This document shows positions 34,821-43,543 of a DNA stretch of 64,000 nucleotides, one piece after another. The number at the start of each line of letters is the position of its first letter. Position 1 is the first letter of the stretch. The position numbers were made by a program, and so were the translations under genes. The DNA comes from Leptolyngbya sp. NIES-3755 (lineage in GTDB: Bacteria > Cyanobacteriota > Cyanobacteriia > Leptolyngbyales > Leptolyngbyaceae), in assembly GCA_001548435.1 (NCBI GenBank), contig AP017308.1, positions 4,225,030 through 4,289,029 on the forward strand. The letters are read 5' to 3'. The notes under the pieces were generated by a model. It did not search any database. It was not told the origin of the DNA and worked only from the letters and a program-made list of their open reading frames with translations.

Positions 34821-35165
34821 ATGAAATTTCATTCACTTGGCATCGCGTTATTTTCTAGCGCGGCGTGGCTCTGTGCGATCGCACAATTAAGCTATAGCTC
34901 AGAAACTTCAAACGGTTGGGAAGTGAATGTCTATGCGAACTACTTTAGTGGTGCACGACGCGCTTTATTTACGCTAGCAGACGATACTCCCCGTGAATTT
35001 TCACCGTCTTGGATTAGTTTCGATCTAGGCTTGCGAATCCCGGTGACTCGTGGATTGGGTCTGACTGTGTTTCTTGAAAATCTTGCCGATCGAAGTTATG
35101 AAAGAGTCAATCGCATCTTTCAACCAGGTTTGACTTATCGAATCGGTCTGGTTTCGGATTTCTAG
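34821..35165 (+). pseudogene. TonB-dependent receptor remnant: signal peptide joined to last strands
   Basis: A 114-residue open frame. Residues 1-27 are a signal peptide (MKFHSLGIALFSSAAWLCAIAQ). The rest is the C-terminal end of a TonB-dependent outer-membrane receptor: ISFDLGLRIPVTRGLGLTVFLENLADRSYERVNRIFQPGLTYRIGLVSDF, with the characteristic N-L-x-D-R-x-Y turn and terminal aromatic Phe. Intact receptors are 650-850 residues, so plug domain and almost all the barrel are missing while the frame is kept. It cannot form a barrel. A clean in-frame deletion is the simplest reading. Confidence 0.75.
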
Positions 35166-35272
35166 TAACACACTACACGGGAGGCGAACTCGAATTGAAA
35201 GTCGGCTTTGATGTATAGTAGAGTGGTGCGTTTGTCCTAGCACGATCGCAGTCATTCCATTTTTTCTCAGCG

Positions 35273-37426
35273 ATGCCCACAAAACTGCTGATTGTCGAAA
35301 GTCCGGGTAAAGTCAAAAAGTTAAGCCAGATTTTAGGCTCGGATTGGATTGTCAGAGCCAGTATGGGTCATGTGCGGGAATTAGCAAATGATGGCATCGA
35401 CTCGCTCGGTTTTGATCTGGCAGATGACACGGTTCGCTGTCGGTTTATTCCACGAGGCAGCCGTGGTAAAGACACGATCGATCAACTCAAAGCGACCGTC
35501 CGACAAGTCAAAACGGTGGTACTTGCAACCGATGACGATCGCGAAGGTGAAACGATCGCGTGGCATCTTCAACAGGCATTGAATCTGAAACAACCGCAGC
35601 GAGTCGTGTATAGCGAAATTACTCCAGTTGCTGTGAAACGTGCGATCGCCCATCCCAGAACTATCGATCAAAATCTAGTCGATGCCGGACTTTGCCGCAC
35701 TGTTCTCGATAAACTTGTAGGCTACAAAGGCTCTCCATTGCTGTGGAAGTTGCAGAACGGGGCGAAATCGATGGGGCGTGTCCAAAGTGCAACGCTTCAC
35801 ATCATTTGCGATCGAGAGCACCAAATTGCAGCCTTCGTGCCCCAGGATTATTGGAACGTTTTCGTAGAGTATGGAGAAGGCTTTCGTGCCTTTTATCACG
35901 GTTCGGAGGGAACTGAACTAGAGACTTCGACTGCTGACGATGCAACCCCAACTGGAGAGCGCAATGCTCCAGAATCCACTCGTGTTTTGAGCCAAGCAGA
36001 AGCCGATCGACTGATTCAACATGCTCAAGCCTTTCCGCATCGAGTGGGGTCGATCGACGGCAAAGTAATCAGTCGTACTCCACCGCCACCGTTTGTCACT
36101 TCTACATTGCAGCAAGCCGCCGGATCACGACTCAAGTTCAGTCCCGAAAAAACAATGCAGGTCGCACAATCGCTCTATGAGGCGGGACATATTACTTACA
36201 TGCGAACCGATAGCATTGAACTCAGTCCAGAGTATCGATCGGCAGCGAGACAATGGTTAACCGATCATGATCCAGACAACGTGCCTCAAAAGACCACGCA
36301 TCACCGCAAAGTCAAAGGGTCGCAAGAAGCTCACGAAGCGATTCGTCCCACCGATATCCATCGAGCCTCTGCTCAACTCAAGTTGGAACTATCGGGGGAT
36401 GAATTTGCGCTGTATGTGCTGATTTGGAAACGAGCGATCGCGTCTCAATGCCAACCTGCTAAAGTTCGACAGACTCGAATTCTAACGCGCTCTGGTCCGG
36501 TTTCTTGGCAAGCAAAAGGACAAGTCATTGAATTCGTAGGCTACAGCAAATATTGGAATAACTTGAGTGCCGATGTGGAACTGCCGATCGTAAAAATCAA
36601 TCAGCCCTTAACCTTGACGCAAGCCGCACACGAACAAAAGCAAACTCAGCCGCCACCCCGCTACAGTGAACCCAAATTAGTGCAAGTGATGGAGCGGCAA
36701 GGGATTGGACGACCGAGCACCTACGCCCCGACGATTCAAACGCTGAAGAACCGCAATTATGTAGAAATTCTCAAGGGAGTTTTGCAACCGACTGCTTTAG
36801 GGATGGAAGTCGATCGCTTTCTCGCCAGTGCTTTACCGGAACTCCTGCAATCCGAATTTACAGCACAGATGGAGCGATCGCTCGATGACATCGCAGAAGG
36901 CAAGCAAAACTGGCAGCACTATCTCACCGATTGGCATGAGCGTTACTTTGAACCTGCATTGCTGAAAGCAGAACGAGTTTTGCCTCAACATCTAAGTTCT
37001 GCTCCTCGATCTCAGAAACAATTTGAGCGATCGAGAACGCGCTGTCCTAACTGCCAAAAACCCCTCGCGAAGATTCCCAGTTCAAAGGTCAAGAAAAAGT
37101 ATTTTCTCAAGTGCGTCGAGGAGTGCGAGAATGTGGTGCTGTTTTGGTCGGAGTATACGAAGCGATGGGAAGCCCCTCAGCCCAAATCATCTAATTCAGA
37201 ACCAGCAAAGCCAACATTGATGACTGCACCTTGTCCAGTCTGTCAGCACCCTTTAGAGCAATATAGCTATCAGAAAGACGGGCAAACCAAAGCTTTACTG
37301 CGTTGTTCTAATCCAAAAGCGCGGAGCGACAAAAAACACAAAGATGTGGTTTACTTTCAAACCGAGAAAGGCTGGTGGAGTCCAAAGTTAGGAGAGCTAA
37401 CGGCATTGACACCCAAGCAATCTTAG
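35273..37426 (+). CDS. topA: DNA topoisomerase I, type IA
   Basis: A 717-residue enzyme. The Toprim domain carries LLIVESPGKVKKLSQIL (Glu9) and TDDDREGETIAWHL. The catalytic Tyr309 lies in ITYMRTDS. RPTD and the DNA-gate domains follow. The C-terminus has two Cys-rich zinc ribbons (CPNCQKPLAKI...C, and CPVCQHPLEQYSYQ...C); in the first, the second Cys pair is spaced as KCVEEC. It relaxes negative supercoils. Residues 215-230 hold an Asp/Thr/Glu-rich insertion in the gate. The length is near that of other cyanobacterial TopA proteins. Starts at the ATG directly before PTKLLIVES. Confidence 0.95.
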   Translation: MPTKLLIVESPGKVKKLSQILGSDWIVRASMGHVRELANDGIDSLGFDLADDTVRCRFIPRGSRGKDTIDQLKATVRQVKTVVLATDDDREGETIAWHLQQALNLKQPQRVVYSEITPVAVKRAIAHPRTIDQNLVDAGLCRTVLDKLVGYKGSPLLWKLQNGAKSMGRVQSATLHIICDREHQIAAFVPQDYWNVFVEYGEGFRAFYHGSEGTELETSTADDATPTGERNAPESTRVLSQAEADRLIQHAQAFPHRVGSIDGKVISRTPPPPFVTSTLQQAAGSRLKFSPEKTMQVAQSLYEAGHITYMRTDSIELSPEYRSAARQWLTDHDPDNVPQKTTHHRKVKGSQEAHEAIRPTDIHRASAQLKLELSGDEFALYVLIWKRAIASQCQPAKVRQTRILTRSGPVSWQAKGQVIEFVGYSKYWNNLSADVELPIVKINQPLTLTQAAHEQKQTQPPPRYSEPKLVQVMERQGIGRPSTYAPTIQTLKNRNYVEILKGVLQPTALGMEVDRFLASALPELLQSEFTAQMERSLDDIAEGKQNWQHYLTDWHERYFEPALLKAERVLPQHLSSAPRSQKQFERSRTRCPNCQKPLAKIPSSKVKKKYFLKCVEECENVVLFWSEYTKRWEAPQPKSSNSEPAKPTLMTAPCPVCQHPLEQYSYQKDGQTKALLRCSNPKARSDKKHKDVVYFQTEKGWWSPKLGELTALTPKQS

Positions 37427-37458
37427 ACGATGGAAACGCTAGATAGGAATGTCGATCG

Positions 37459-39996
37459 CTAAACCAAGTGAGGCTTGACGATGTTCGATTGCTTTGATTC
37501 TAGTTTTTCTATTCCACCGAACAAGATTAGCCATGTCGTCACAACAATCCAATGAATCAGCGTAATCACTAACAGGGAGCCTGTGAATAAGTAAGCGACT
37601 GTACAGGCAACACCGAGCAACCCGGTCAGCACCAGAAACACGGGATCAAAAAAGGTGGGATTGCCTCGCTTGTAAAAAGTCTTCGCATTGATCGGGTGAT
37701 AGACAACAAACAGGATCAGACTCAGGATTGCCCAGATTGCCCAAGCTTGATCAGTCACGCCAGCGCGAGGAGCAGGAAGGAGCAGCACCCGAAAGACAAA
37801 TTCTTCGATTAGTGCAGGCATGAAGAATAAACGCAGTGTGAGTAGTGCATATTGTCGTTTAGAAGCTTGCCAAGGTTTGAATCGTAAAAACCCTTGCGAA
37901 AATCCGATCGGCACTGCGATCGCGCTATACACTCCTAAGATTCCGAGCGCTTGAATCCATTGCCATAGCGGTGATAACTTGACTGCGCCCAAGATGCGAG
38001 TAAACAGAATCGTGACGATCGCAATTGTGGTTCCGGGGATAGTCCATAATGCAAACGGTTGAGTCGGTGCGATCGGGAAAATATCAGGATTGTTACCGCC
38101 GACTTGATTAGTTCGGAGAAACCAGAGTTGTGCTCCGTGTCGCATAAATAAAAGACTTAATTCATCTTGTGCTTGTCGAGGGAGAATCGTTCTCCAGCTT
38201 TTGAGCGCAGACACGATGTTCTGATCTTCTTTCACGGTGGCAAATTGGCTCGAATTTATCTGTGTCCCTGCTAAAACATTTGCATTTGATTTCCAGTCCT
38301 GCCGCACAATTCCAAACGGGGTCAGTTGAGTTTCTAAATCATTTCCTAAAGCAATTAATCGTTCAAACCGTTGGACGGTCGGATCATTGGGATGGGATGA
38401 CCACCAACTTTGGATCTCTGGGCTAGACTCGACGCGATCGCGAATTGCCTGAATGGTGAGAAACAGCGCTTGATTTGAGTCTTGAACACAAGAAGTGGCT
38501 GGTGTAACTTTAGCGGTTCCTGTCCCATCGCCTGTCCGATAGCGATCGGTAATCAGGCGAAGTTGGCGATTGAGTTCGGCAAAGGGCGATAGAGTATTTC
38601 CTCCAAAATCGTAGTCTTGCGCGATCGCGTCCAGCTTGACCAGCACATCTGACACGGGGCGTGTTCCTAACCATCCCCTCTGTTGGTTGCCCATGTAGTT
38701 CGCCCAGGAATTCTGACCTGAAATGATCCCCTCGATGTTCGTGGCATACACTTGGCGATAGTTCACCGCTGATTGAAGCTCATTGGTAAATGGATCACGA
38801 ACAATCTCTGCCAATCCATAAGAAAAATGTCCGGTGACTGTCCCAACGGTAGATTTTTCACCGTTTTTACCGCCTCTACCTCCAAATAAGTGCATGACCA
38901 AAGCGCGATCGCCTTCTTTCCATTGTGCGATCGCGTCTTCCCGATTCTTTGCTTTAGAATCAATCAGAACAGTTTGGATCGTTCCTTTTCGTTGTTCTGT
39001 CTCTTTCCAGTTTTGAGTGTGGACATAATCAAATCCTTCGCCCTGATCAAGTAGAACTTGCTGTGGTTGGAGTAGAAACAGCGATCGCGGCTTAATCGCT
39101 TGCACCGTGAACAATCCTGTTTTGTCTTGAGCACCGTAGAGATACCAGCCTGCGGTTCCTGCGGGAGACTTTTCTAGTTCACGCGGCGTTGAAGTATAGA
39201 CACCAAACCCATCGATCGGCTGTTGAGGAATGCGAACCGTTTCTTGCACTCCATCAAATTGACCTGTTTTTGGATTGTAGTGCTGTACTCGAAATCGCTC
39301 GCTTGGACAGGGTGACTTTCCCGGACAAGCTTTGGGAATAGATTGGGGTTTAGAAGGAGAGCCTAGAATTTTAACCAACGTGTAGTACCGTCCAGTTTCT
39401 AGCACAGGTTCTAGCTTGATTTGTAAGACAGTACGATCGCTTGCCTGCCGAGTCAGAACTGGATTGCTGAGCGTCACGGTCACATCATCGATCGGTCTTG
39501 CACCTGCCATTGCTTGTAAGGGTCCAACCTGCGATCGTCCATTGAGTCGAACCGGATAAAGATTTCCAGTTGTGCGTTGAAGTTCTTCTACTTCTTTTGT
39601 AAATCGAACATCACGCAGCACCGCAGTCACATCTCGCTGAGTTACCGGATCTTGGCTCCATTCCAGCCGCACTCGTTTACCGATTAAATCCTTCGCTTCT
39701 GGCGGTGCGTGGTAAATTTCCATCCATACCCAATCAGTGTTGCCTTGCTGCTTGGAATCTGGCAAAATTAATCGCCCAATCCACGGTGCGATCGGGCGAT
39801 ACAGATCTGAGTTTAAGGTTTGCTCGATCGGATAGTAATCAAGCTGATTAAAGGGTGCTCTACTGCTAATAGCGTATTGAGATTCCCAGGCGATACTGGG
39901 GTAGAGACTCAACAGCACCACAATCAAGGCTCCGACCAGCATTAGCGCAAATTGTACGAACCGATTCCGAAGGGCGAGGCGTAGAGATCGAGACAT
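37459..39996 (-). CDS. Large membrane protein with C-terminal CPBP (CAAX-like) protease domain
   Basis: An 845-residue protein. An N-terminal hydrophobic helix (about 10-35) is followed by about 600 residues of soluble, probably periplasmic sequence that I do not recognise. A membrane domain starts at about residue 650. The last 170 residues carry the CPBP glutamic-protease motifs: EEFVFR (near residue 730), then HPINAK and a later HW pair. Only small stand-alone CPBP proteins are well known, so the large extracytoplasmic region suggests substrate binding or a surface role. It is a single gene, with 144 bases free of genes upstream of it. Confidence 0.82.
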   Translation of the reverse strand: MSRSLRLALRNRFVQFALMLVGALIVVLLSLYPSIAWESQYAISSRAPFNQLDYYPIEQTLNSDLYRPIAPWIGRLILPDSKQQGNTDWVWMEIYHAPPEAKDLIGKRVRLEWSQDPVTQRDVTAVLRDVRFTKEVEELQRTTGNLYPVRLNGRSQVGPLQAMAGARPIDDVTVTLSNPVLTRQASDRTVLQIKLEPVLETGRYYTLVKILGSPSKPQSIPKACPGKSPCPSERFRVQHYNPKTGQFDGVQETVRIPQQPIDGFGVYTSTPRELEKSPAGTAGWYLYGAQDKTGLFTVQAIKPRSLFLLQPQQVLLDQGEGFDYVHTQNWKETEQRKGTIQTVLIDSKAKNREDAIAQWKEGDRALVMHLFGGRGGKNGEKSTVGTVTGHFSYGLAEIVRDPFTNELQSAVNYRQVYATNIEGIISGQNSWANYMGNQQRGWLGTRPVSDVLVKLDAIAQDYDFGGNTLSPFAELNRQLRLITDRYRTGDGTGTAKVTPATSCVQDSNQALFLTIQAIRDRVESSPEIQSWWSSHPNDPTVQRFERLIALGNDLETQLTPFGIVRQDWKSNANVLAGTQINSSQFATVKEDQNIVSALKSWRTILPRQAQDELSLLFMRHGAQLWFLRTNQVGGNNPDIFPIAPTQPFALWTIPGTTIAIVTILFTRILGAVKLSPLWQWIQALGILGVYSAIAVPIGFSQGFLRFKPWQASKRQYALLTLRLFFMPALIEEFVFRVLLLPAPRAGVTDQAWAIWAILSLILFVVYHPINAKTFYKRGNPTFFDPVFLVLTGLLGVACTVAYLFTGSLLVITLIHWIVVTTWLILFGGIEKLESKQSNIVKPHLV

Positions 39997-40140
39997 CTCA
40001 ATTCAACCTGTATCATGAGTGATCCAAGTCTGAGCTTAATTTATATCGATCGAAGCATTTCTATTCTTTACGGAGTTGTCATACAAAAATCGATTTTCCT
40101 TTAGTGCGATCGAGCTTGAAATCTGAAATGCGATCGTGAA

Positions 40141-41457
40141 TCAACGGGCGTGATGTTTAGAGCATTGCAGACCGAGAGACAGCGATCGCATTGCCATAAA
40201 CAAAGACAGTGCGAACCAAAGCCAATGATTACTCTGCTTTGTCCAAGCTAGGAATGCGATCGGGACAAATCCAATGAATACCGATTGCAACATCGCTTGT
40301 CGTAGGATTTTGCCTTGAGTCAGTCCCAAGAAATAACCATCGAGCATATACGCGATCGAGCCAAATCCCAAAACAGGTAACAACCAGACTACATACTGTT
40401 TTAGGTAATTCAGCACTTCAGCGTGAACCGTGAGCCGACCAAATAGAATATCTGGATAGCTAATAAACGCGATCGCAAATAGGAAACCAACAAGCAGACT
40501 CATTCCTCCCGCCCATTGTGCTAATTGCTTTAATTGTCGATCGCTGCCTTGCCCGTAAAATGTGCCTGCAAATGTTTCTGTGGCAAACGCAACTCCATCG
40601 ATAAAGTAAGCTGCAAGCGTGACCACCTGGAGTAAAAGCGCGTTTGCCGATAGCGAGATCGCTCCAAATGCAGAACTGAGATTCGTAAAAACAGCAAACG
40701 TTGAAATCAGAACAAACGTGCGAATCATAATATCTCGATTGAGCAGAACGACCGTTTTGAGAGCAGATAAATCCCACAATCGGTCGATCTGACCCCTAAG
40801 CGGTTTGAAATCGATCGTTTGGGTCAGAATCAACAGTCCCGTACACAGCGTTAGATATTGGCTAATTGCAGTCGATAGTCCTGCTCCTGTACTTGCCCAA
40901 CCTGAATGAACAATGAACCAGTAATCTAACAAAACATTGGCAATACTATTAATCGCCGTCAGCACTAACACCCGACCACTGAGCGATCGACCTAATAACC
41001 AGCCAATGATCACGAAGTTCATCAAGGTTGCAGGCGCACCCCAAATCAAAGCGTTATAGAATGCTTGTCCTGCGGCTTCAACCTCTGGAGTTGCATTCAG
41101 CAGCGCGAATCCGAATTGCCGAATCGGAACTTGCAGGAGGATAATCACGACACCGAGTAAGAAGGCTAGAATGCCATGTCGCAGCCCGATTAGCACCGTT
41201 TCTGATTCATCTCCGCGCCCAACTGCCTGAGCCGTCATTCCTGTCGTACTCATTCGCAGAAAACCGAATGTCCAATAGAGATAGTTAAACAGAACCGTTG
41301 CAAGTGCGACACCTGCGAGATATCGGATTTCTGATAAGTGACCTAGAAAGGCGATATCTAACAGTCCTGCGATCGGGACAAGTAAATTTGAGAGAATGTT
41401 GATCGCAGTCAGTTGAAAGAACGATCGAAGAAAAGTAGGGAATTGCAGAGTCAGCAC
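40141..41457 (-). CDS. MATE-family efflux transporter
   Basis: A 438-residue protein with 12 hydrophobic segments. MATE pattern: NILSNLLVPIAGLLDIAFLGHLSEIRYLAGVALATVLFNYLYW in helices 1-2 and IDGVAFATETFAGTFYGQGS in the second half (E-x-F/A-x-G region), with DinF-like features. It starts at GTG 41457, overlapping the stop of the ABC permease by one base (TAGTG), so it belongs to the same operon as the ABC exporter. It probably exports organic cations or metabolites with Na+ or H+. Confidence 0.9.
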   Translation of the reverse strand: MLTLQFPTFLRSFFQLTAINILSNLLVPIAGLLDIAFLGHLSEIRYLAGVALATVLFNYLYWTFGFLRMSTTGMTAQAVGRGDESETVLIGLRHGILAFLLGVVIILLQVPIRQFGFALLNATPEVEAAGQAFYNALIWGAPATLMNFVIIGWLLGRSLSGRVLVLTAINSIANVLLDYWFIVHSGWASTGAGLSTAISQYLTLCTGLLILTQTIDFKPLRGQIDRLWDLSALKTVVLLNRDIMIRTFVLISTFAVFTNLSSAFGAISLSANALLLQVVTLAAYFIDGVAFATETFAGTFYGQGSDRQLKQLAQWAGGMSLLVGFLFAIAFISYPDILFGRLTVHAEVLNYLKQYVVWLLPVLGFGSIAYMLDGYFLGLTQGKILRQAMLQSVFIGFVPIAFLAWTKQSNHWLWFALSLFMAMRSLSLGLQCSKHHAR

Positions 41458-42236
41458 TATTTGATCAATTGAGGATAGATTTTACGGATTGCCAAACTGA
41501 CAAAGAGAAGCATCAACCCAATTAGCCAGAGTAACTGTAGCCACCAATAAGGCTGCAATCCTAAATTCCACCGCAAGAGATCAATCAACGAGGAAAGAGG
41601 TAGAACAGTCGCGATCGCATGAAGAAATGGCGGCAGTGTATCACGCGGAAAATAGGTGCCGCACAGCGTAAACATCGGAATGATGATCAGAAAGATCGGA
41701 ATGTTGATCTGATCAATTTGCCGAACGCTTCCAGCCGTGAATAGACCCATTGCCGCAAACAGCAAACTTCCGAGCAGCATCAGTGGCAAAGAGATAAGTA
41801 AATTAAGCGGAGAATAAAGTCCCCAAACCACTGCCACAAGTCCAGTCAGACTCCCTGCAATGATTCCTTTCGTTGCTGCCCAAAGCCAATCGCCCAAAAA
41901 CACTTCTGTGAAGCTTAAGGGAGCCGTTAACAATGCTTGCCAGGTTTTCTGGAAATTGAGCCGAATAAAACTAGAGTAACCACCCTCAAAAAATGATTGA
42001 AACAGAACCCCGATCGAGATCATCGCAGGAGCAATGAATTGGAGATAAGTCACTCGTTGTCCTGCATACGTGATGTCTCCCACCAATGGAGACAGCCCAA
42101 AACCGAAAGCAATCAAGTACATAATCGGTTCAGTCACCGGAGGCAAAAAATTGACAAGCCAGGTGCGCTGATACACTTTTGCGTGACGATGCCACACCGA
42201 ATACACTCCCCAAGGAGAGACAGAGAATTGTTTCAT
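41457..42236 (-). CDS. ABC-2 type exporter permease (NodJ-like)
   Basis: A 259-residue membrane protein with six hydrophobic segments. The pattern NFLPPVTEPIMYLIAFGFGLSPLVG and QFIAPAMISIGVLFQSFFEGGYSSFIRLNFQKTWQALLTAPLS is typical of ABC-2/NodJ-type exporters. It overlaps its ATPase by 4 bases (ATGA), so the two are co-translated. Substrate unknown; NodJ-like systems export lipo-oligosaccharides in rhizobia, while cyanobacterial relatives are mostly uncharacterised drug- or lipid-exporter-like proteins. Confidence 0.9.
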   Translation of the reverse strand: MKQFSVSPWGVYSVWHRHAKVYQRTWLVNFLPPVTEPIMYLIAFGFGLSPLVGDITYAGQRVTYLQFIAPAMISIGVLFQSFFEGGYSSFIRLNFQKTWQALLTAPLSFTEVFLGDWLWAATKGIIAGSLTGLVAVVWGLYSPLNLLISLPLMLLGSLLFAAMGLFTAGSVRQIDQINIPIFLIIIPMFTLCGTYFPRDTLPPFLHAIATVLPLSSLIDLLRWNLGLQPYWWLQLLWLIGLMLLFVSLAIRKIYPQLIK

Positions 42237-43168
42237 TCCAGCACCTTACCTGTTAAACGAAGGAACACATCTTCTAGATTGGCATGACGACGAGTCAGAC
42301 GCTGTGGTTGAGTCGCAACTAACTGATCCCAAAGCGAAGTTGAAGCGATCGGTAATGCCAAAAGATACCCACTCCCAAAGGGACGACACCAAGTCTCAAA
42401 CTCAGCGGCTAATGTCTGAAGAATGACCTCGTCTACGCCTTCAATTTCCACAACTTCTTTACCGATCGTGCGATCGATTAACTCAGTCGGAGTGCCTTGA
42501 TCAACCCTCTGACCCTGTTGAAGCAGCAAGAGTCGATCGCATAATCGTTGTGCTTCATCCATATAGTGAGTGGTCAACAGTACACCACAGCCCCGCTGTT
42601 TGAGATCAATCACAAGTTTCCAAAATTCCTGTCGTGCTTCTGGATCGAGTCCAGTGGTCGGTTCATCCAAAAATACAACCTGGGGATGATTGATCAAAGC
42701 ACGAGCCAGCACGAGACGGCGCTTCATTCCACCCGATAGTTCATCAATCCGTTTGTGAGCGTGGTTCTCTAGATTGACTTGTGCTAATAGCTCACCCACT
42801 CGATGCCTTGCAGCGGTTCCAGTCAAACGATAATGATGAGCAAAGAACAGCAAGTTGTCAAACACAGAAAAATCTGGATCAAGGTTATCTTCTTGCGTCA
42901 CAATTCCCATTTTGGCGCGTACTGTCCGTCCGTCGCTCTGAACCTGAGTTTGACCCAGTTTTACAAATCCACGAGTCGGAGCAACCCCACCGTAGAGCAT
43001 TCCAACGATCGTCGTTTTTCCGGCTCCATTCGGACCCAATAAGCCCAACACTTCACCAAAATTCAAATTAAAGCTAACATCTTGCACGACAGGAGTTTCA
43101 CCGTATTGCTTCGACAAATTATAGGCAAGCAGAGCCGTTGTATCAGTGGGTGAATTGAGAGACAACAT
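42233..43168 (-). CDS. ABC exporter ATP-binding protein (NodI/CcmA-like)
   Basis: About 311 residues from the ATG at 43168 (MLSLNSPTDTT). Walker A GPNGAGKTT, Q-loop TQEDNLD, signature LSGGMKRRL, Walker B VVFLDEPTTGLD, H-loop TTHYMDEA are all intact. The domain order and the C-terminal 80-residue extension (VEIEGVDEVILQTLAAEF, then TRRHANLEDVFLRLTGK) match NodI/DrrA-type exporters. Drives the permease directly downstream and, through the operon, stands next to the MATE pump. Confidence 0.93.
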   Translation of the reverse strand: MLSLNSPTDTTALLAYNLSKQYGETPVVQDVSFNLNFGEVLGLLGPNGAGKTTIVGMLYGGVAPTRGFVKLGQTQVQSDGRTVRAKMGIVTQEDNLDPDFSVFDNLLFFAHHYRLTGTAARHRVGELLAQVNLENHAHKRIDELSGGMKRRLVLARALINHPQVVFLDEPTTGLDPEARQEFWKLVIDLKQRGCGVLLTTHYMDEAQRLCDRLLLLQQGQRVDQGTPTELIDRTIGKEVVEIEGVDEVILQTLAAEFETWCRPFGSGYLLALPIASTSLWDQLVATQPQRLTRRHANLEDVFLRLTGKVLE

Positions 43169-43543
43169 AAGTGCTAAGTGAAAAACAAAATGACCGCTGG
43201 AACAATAACTATCTTCCAGCATGATGACCTAATCGATCGCGTTCGTGTGAAGCTGTGCAAGATTGAAGAACTCATACGCCGTTTGAATCGTCGCATCAGC
43301 AATCTCTTCGGACGTTTTCTGAATTGCGATCGGAGACACCGCCAAACTCAAGGATCGCGATCGCGTAGCGCCAACTCAAACGCGATTTGTGCGATTTTCA
43401 GATCGTCTATTCGCCTGAACAGGCTCAAATGTAGCAATTCTTGAACTTCTCCCCTCAGTCAAAAGAGAAGCGCATACACTTCAGATATTGTGAAGCTCAA
43501 TGAGCTTGCTATTCCTGTTGTTTCCCAGTGCGCTTAGTCAAGA
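43169..43543. other. Intergenic stretch between ABC exporter and DUF2252 gene
   Basis: A 375-base gap. Its central part holds the decayed minus-strand frame described at 43229-43453; the rest must carry the promoters of the two divergent operons. I see no RNA gene or terminator. Confidence 0.5.
43229..43453 (-). pseudogene. Possible decayed small gene
   Basis: On the minus strand two short frames read naturally in succession: EVQELLHLSLFRRIDDLKIAQIAFELALRDRDP ending in a stop at 43348, then, in another frame, SLAVSPIAIQKTSEEIADA and TIQTAYEFFNLAQLHTNAID ending at 43229. Together they look like one helical protein of about 70 residues broken by a frameshift. I do not recognise the family. The evidence is only the natural composition of both pieces. 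Confidence 0.3.

Noticed and set aside
43178..43444. 88-codon plus-strand frame upstream of DUF2252
   Set aside because: No family sequence, Arg/Ser-rich, and the other strand has the more natural composition.
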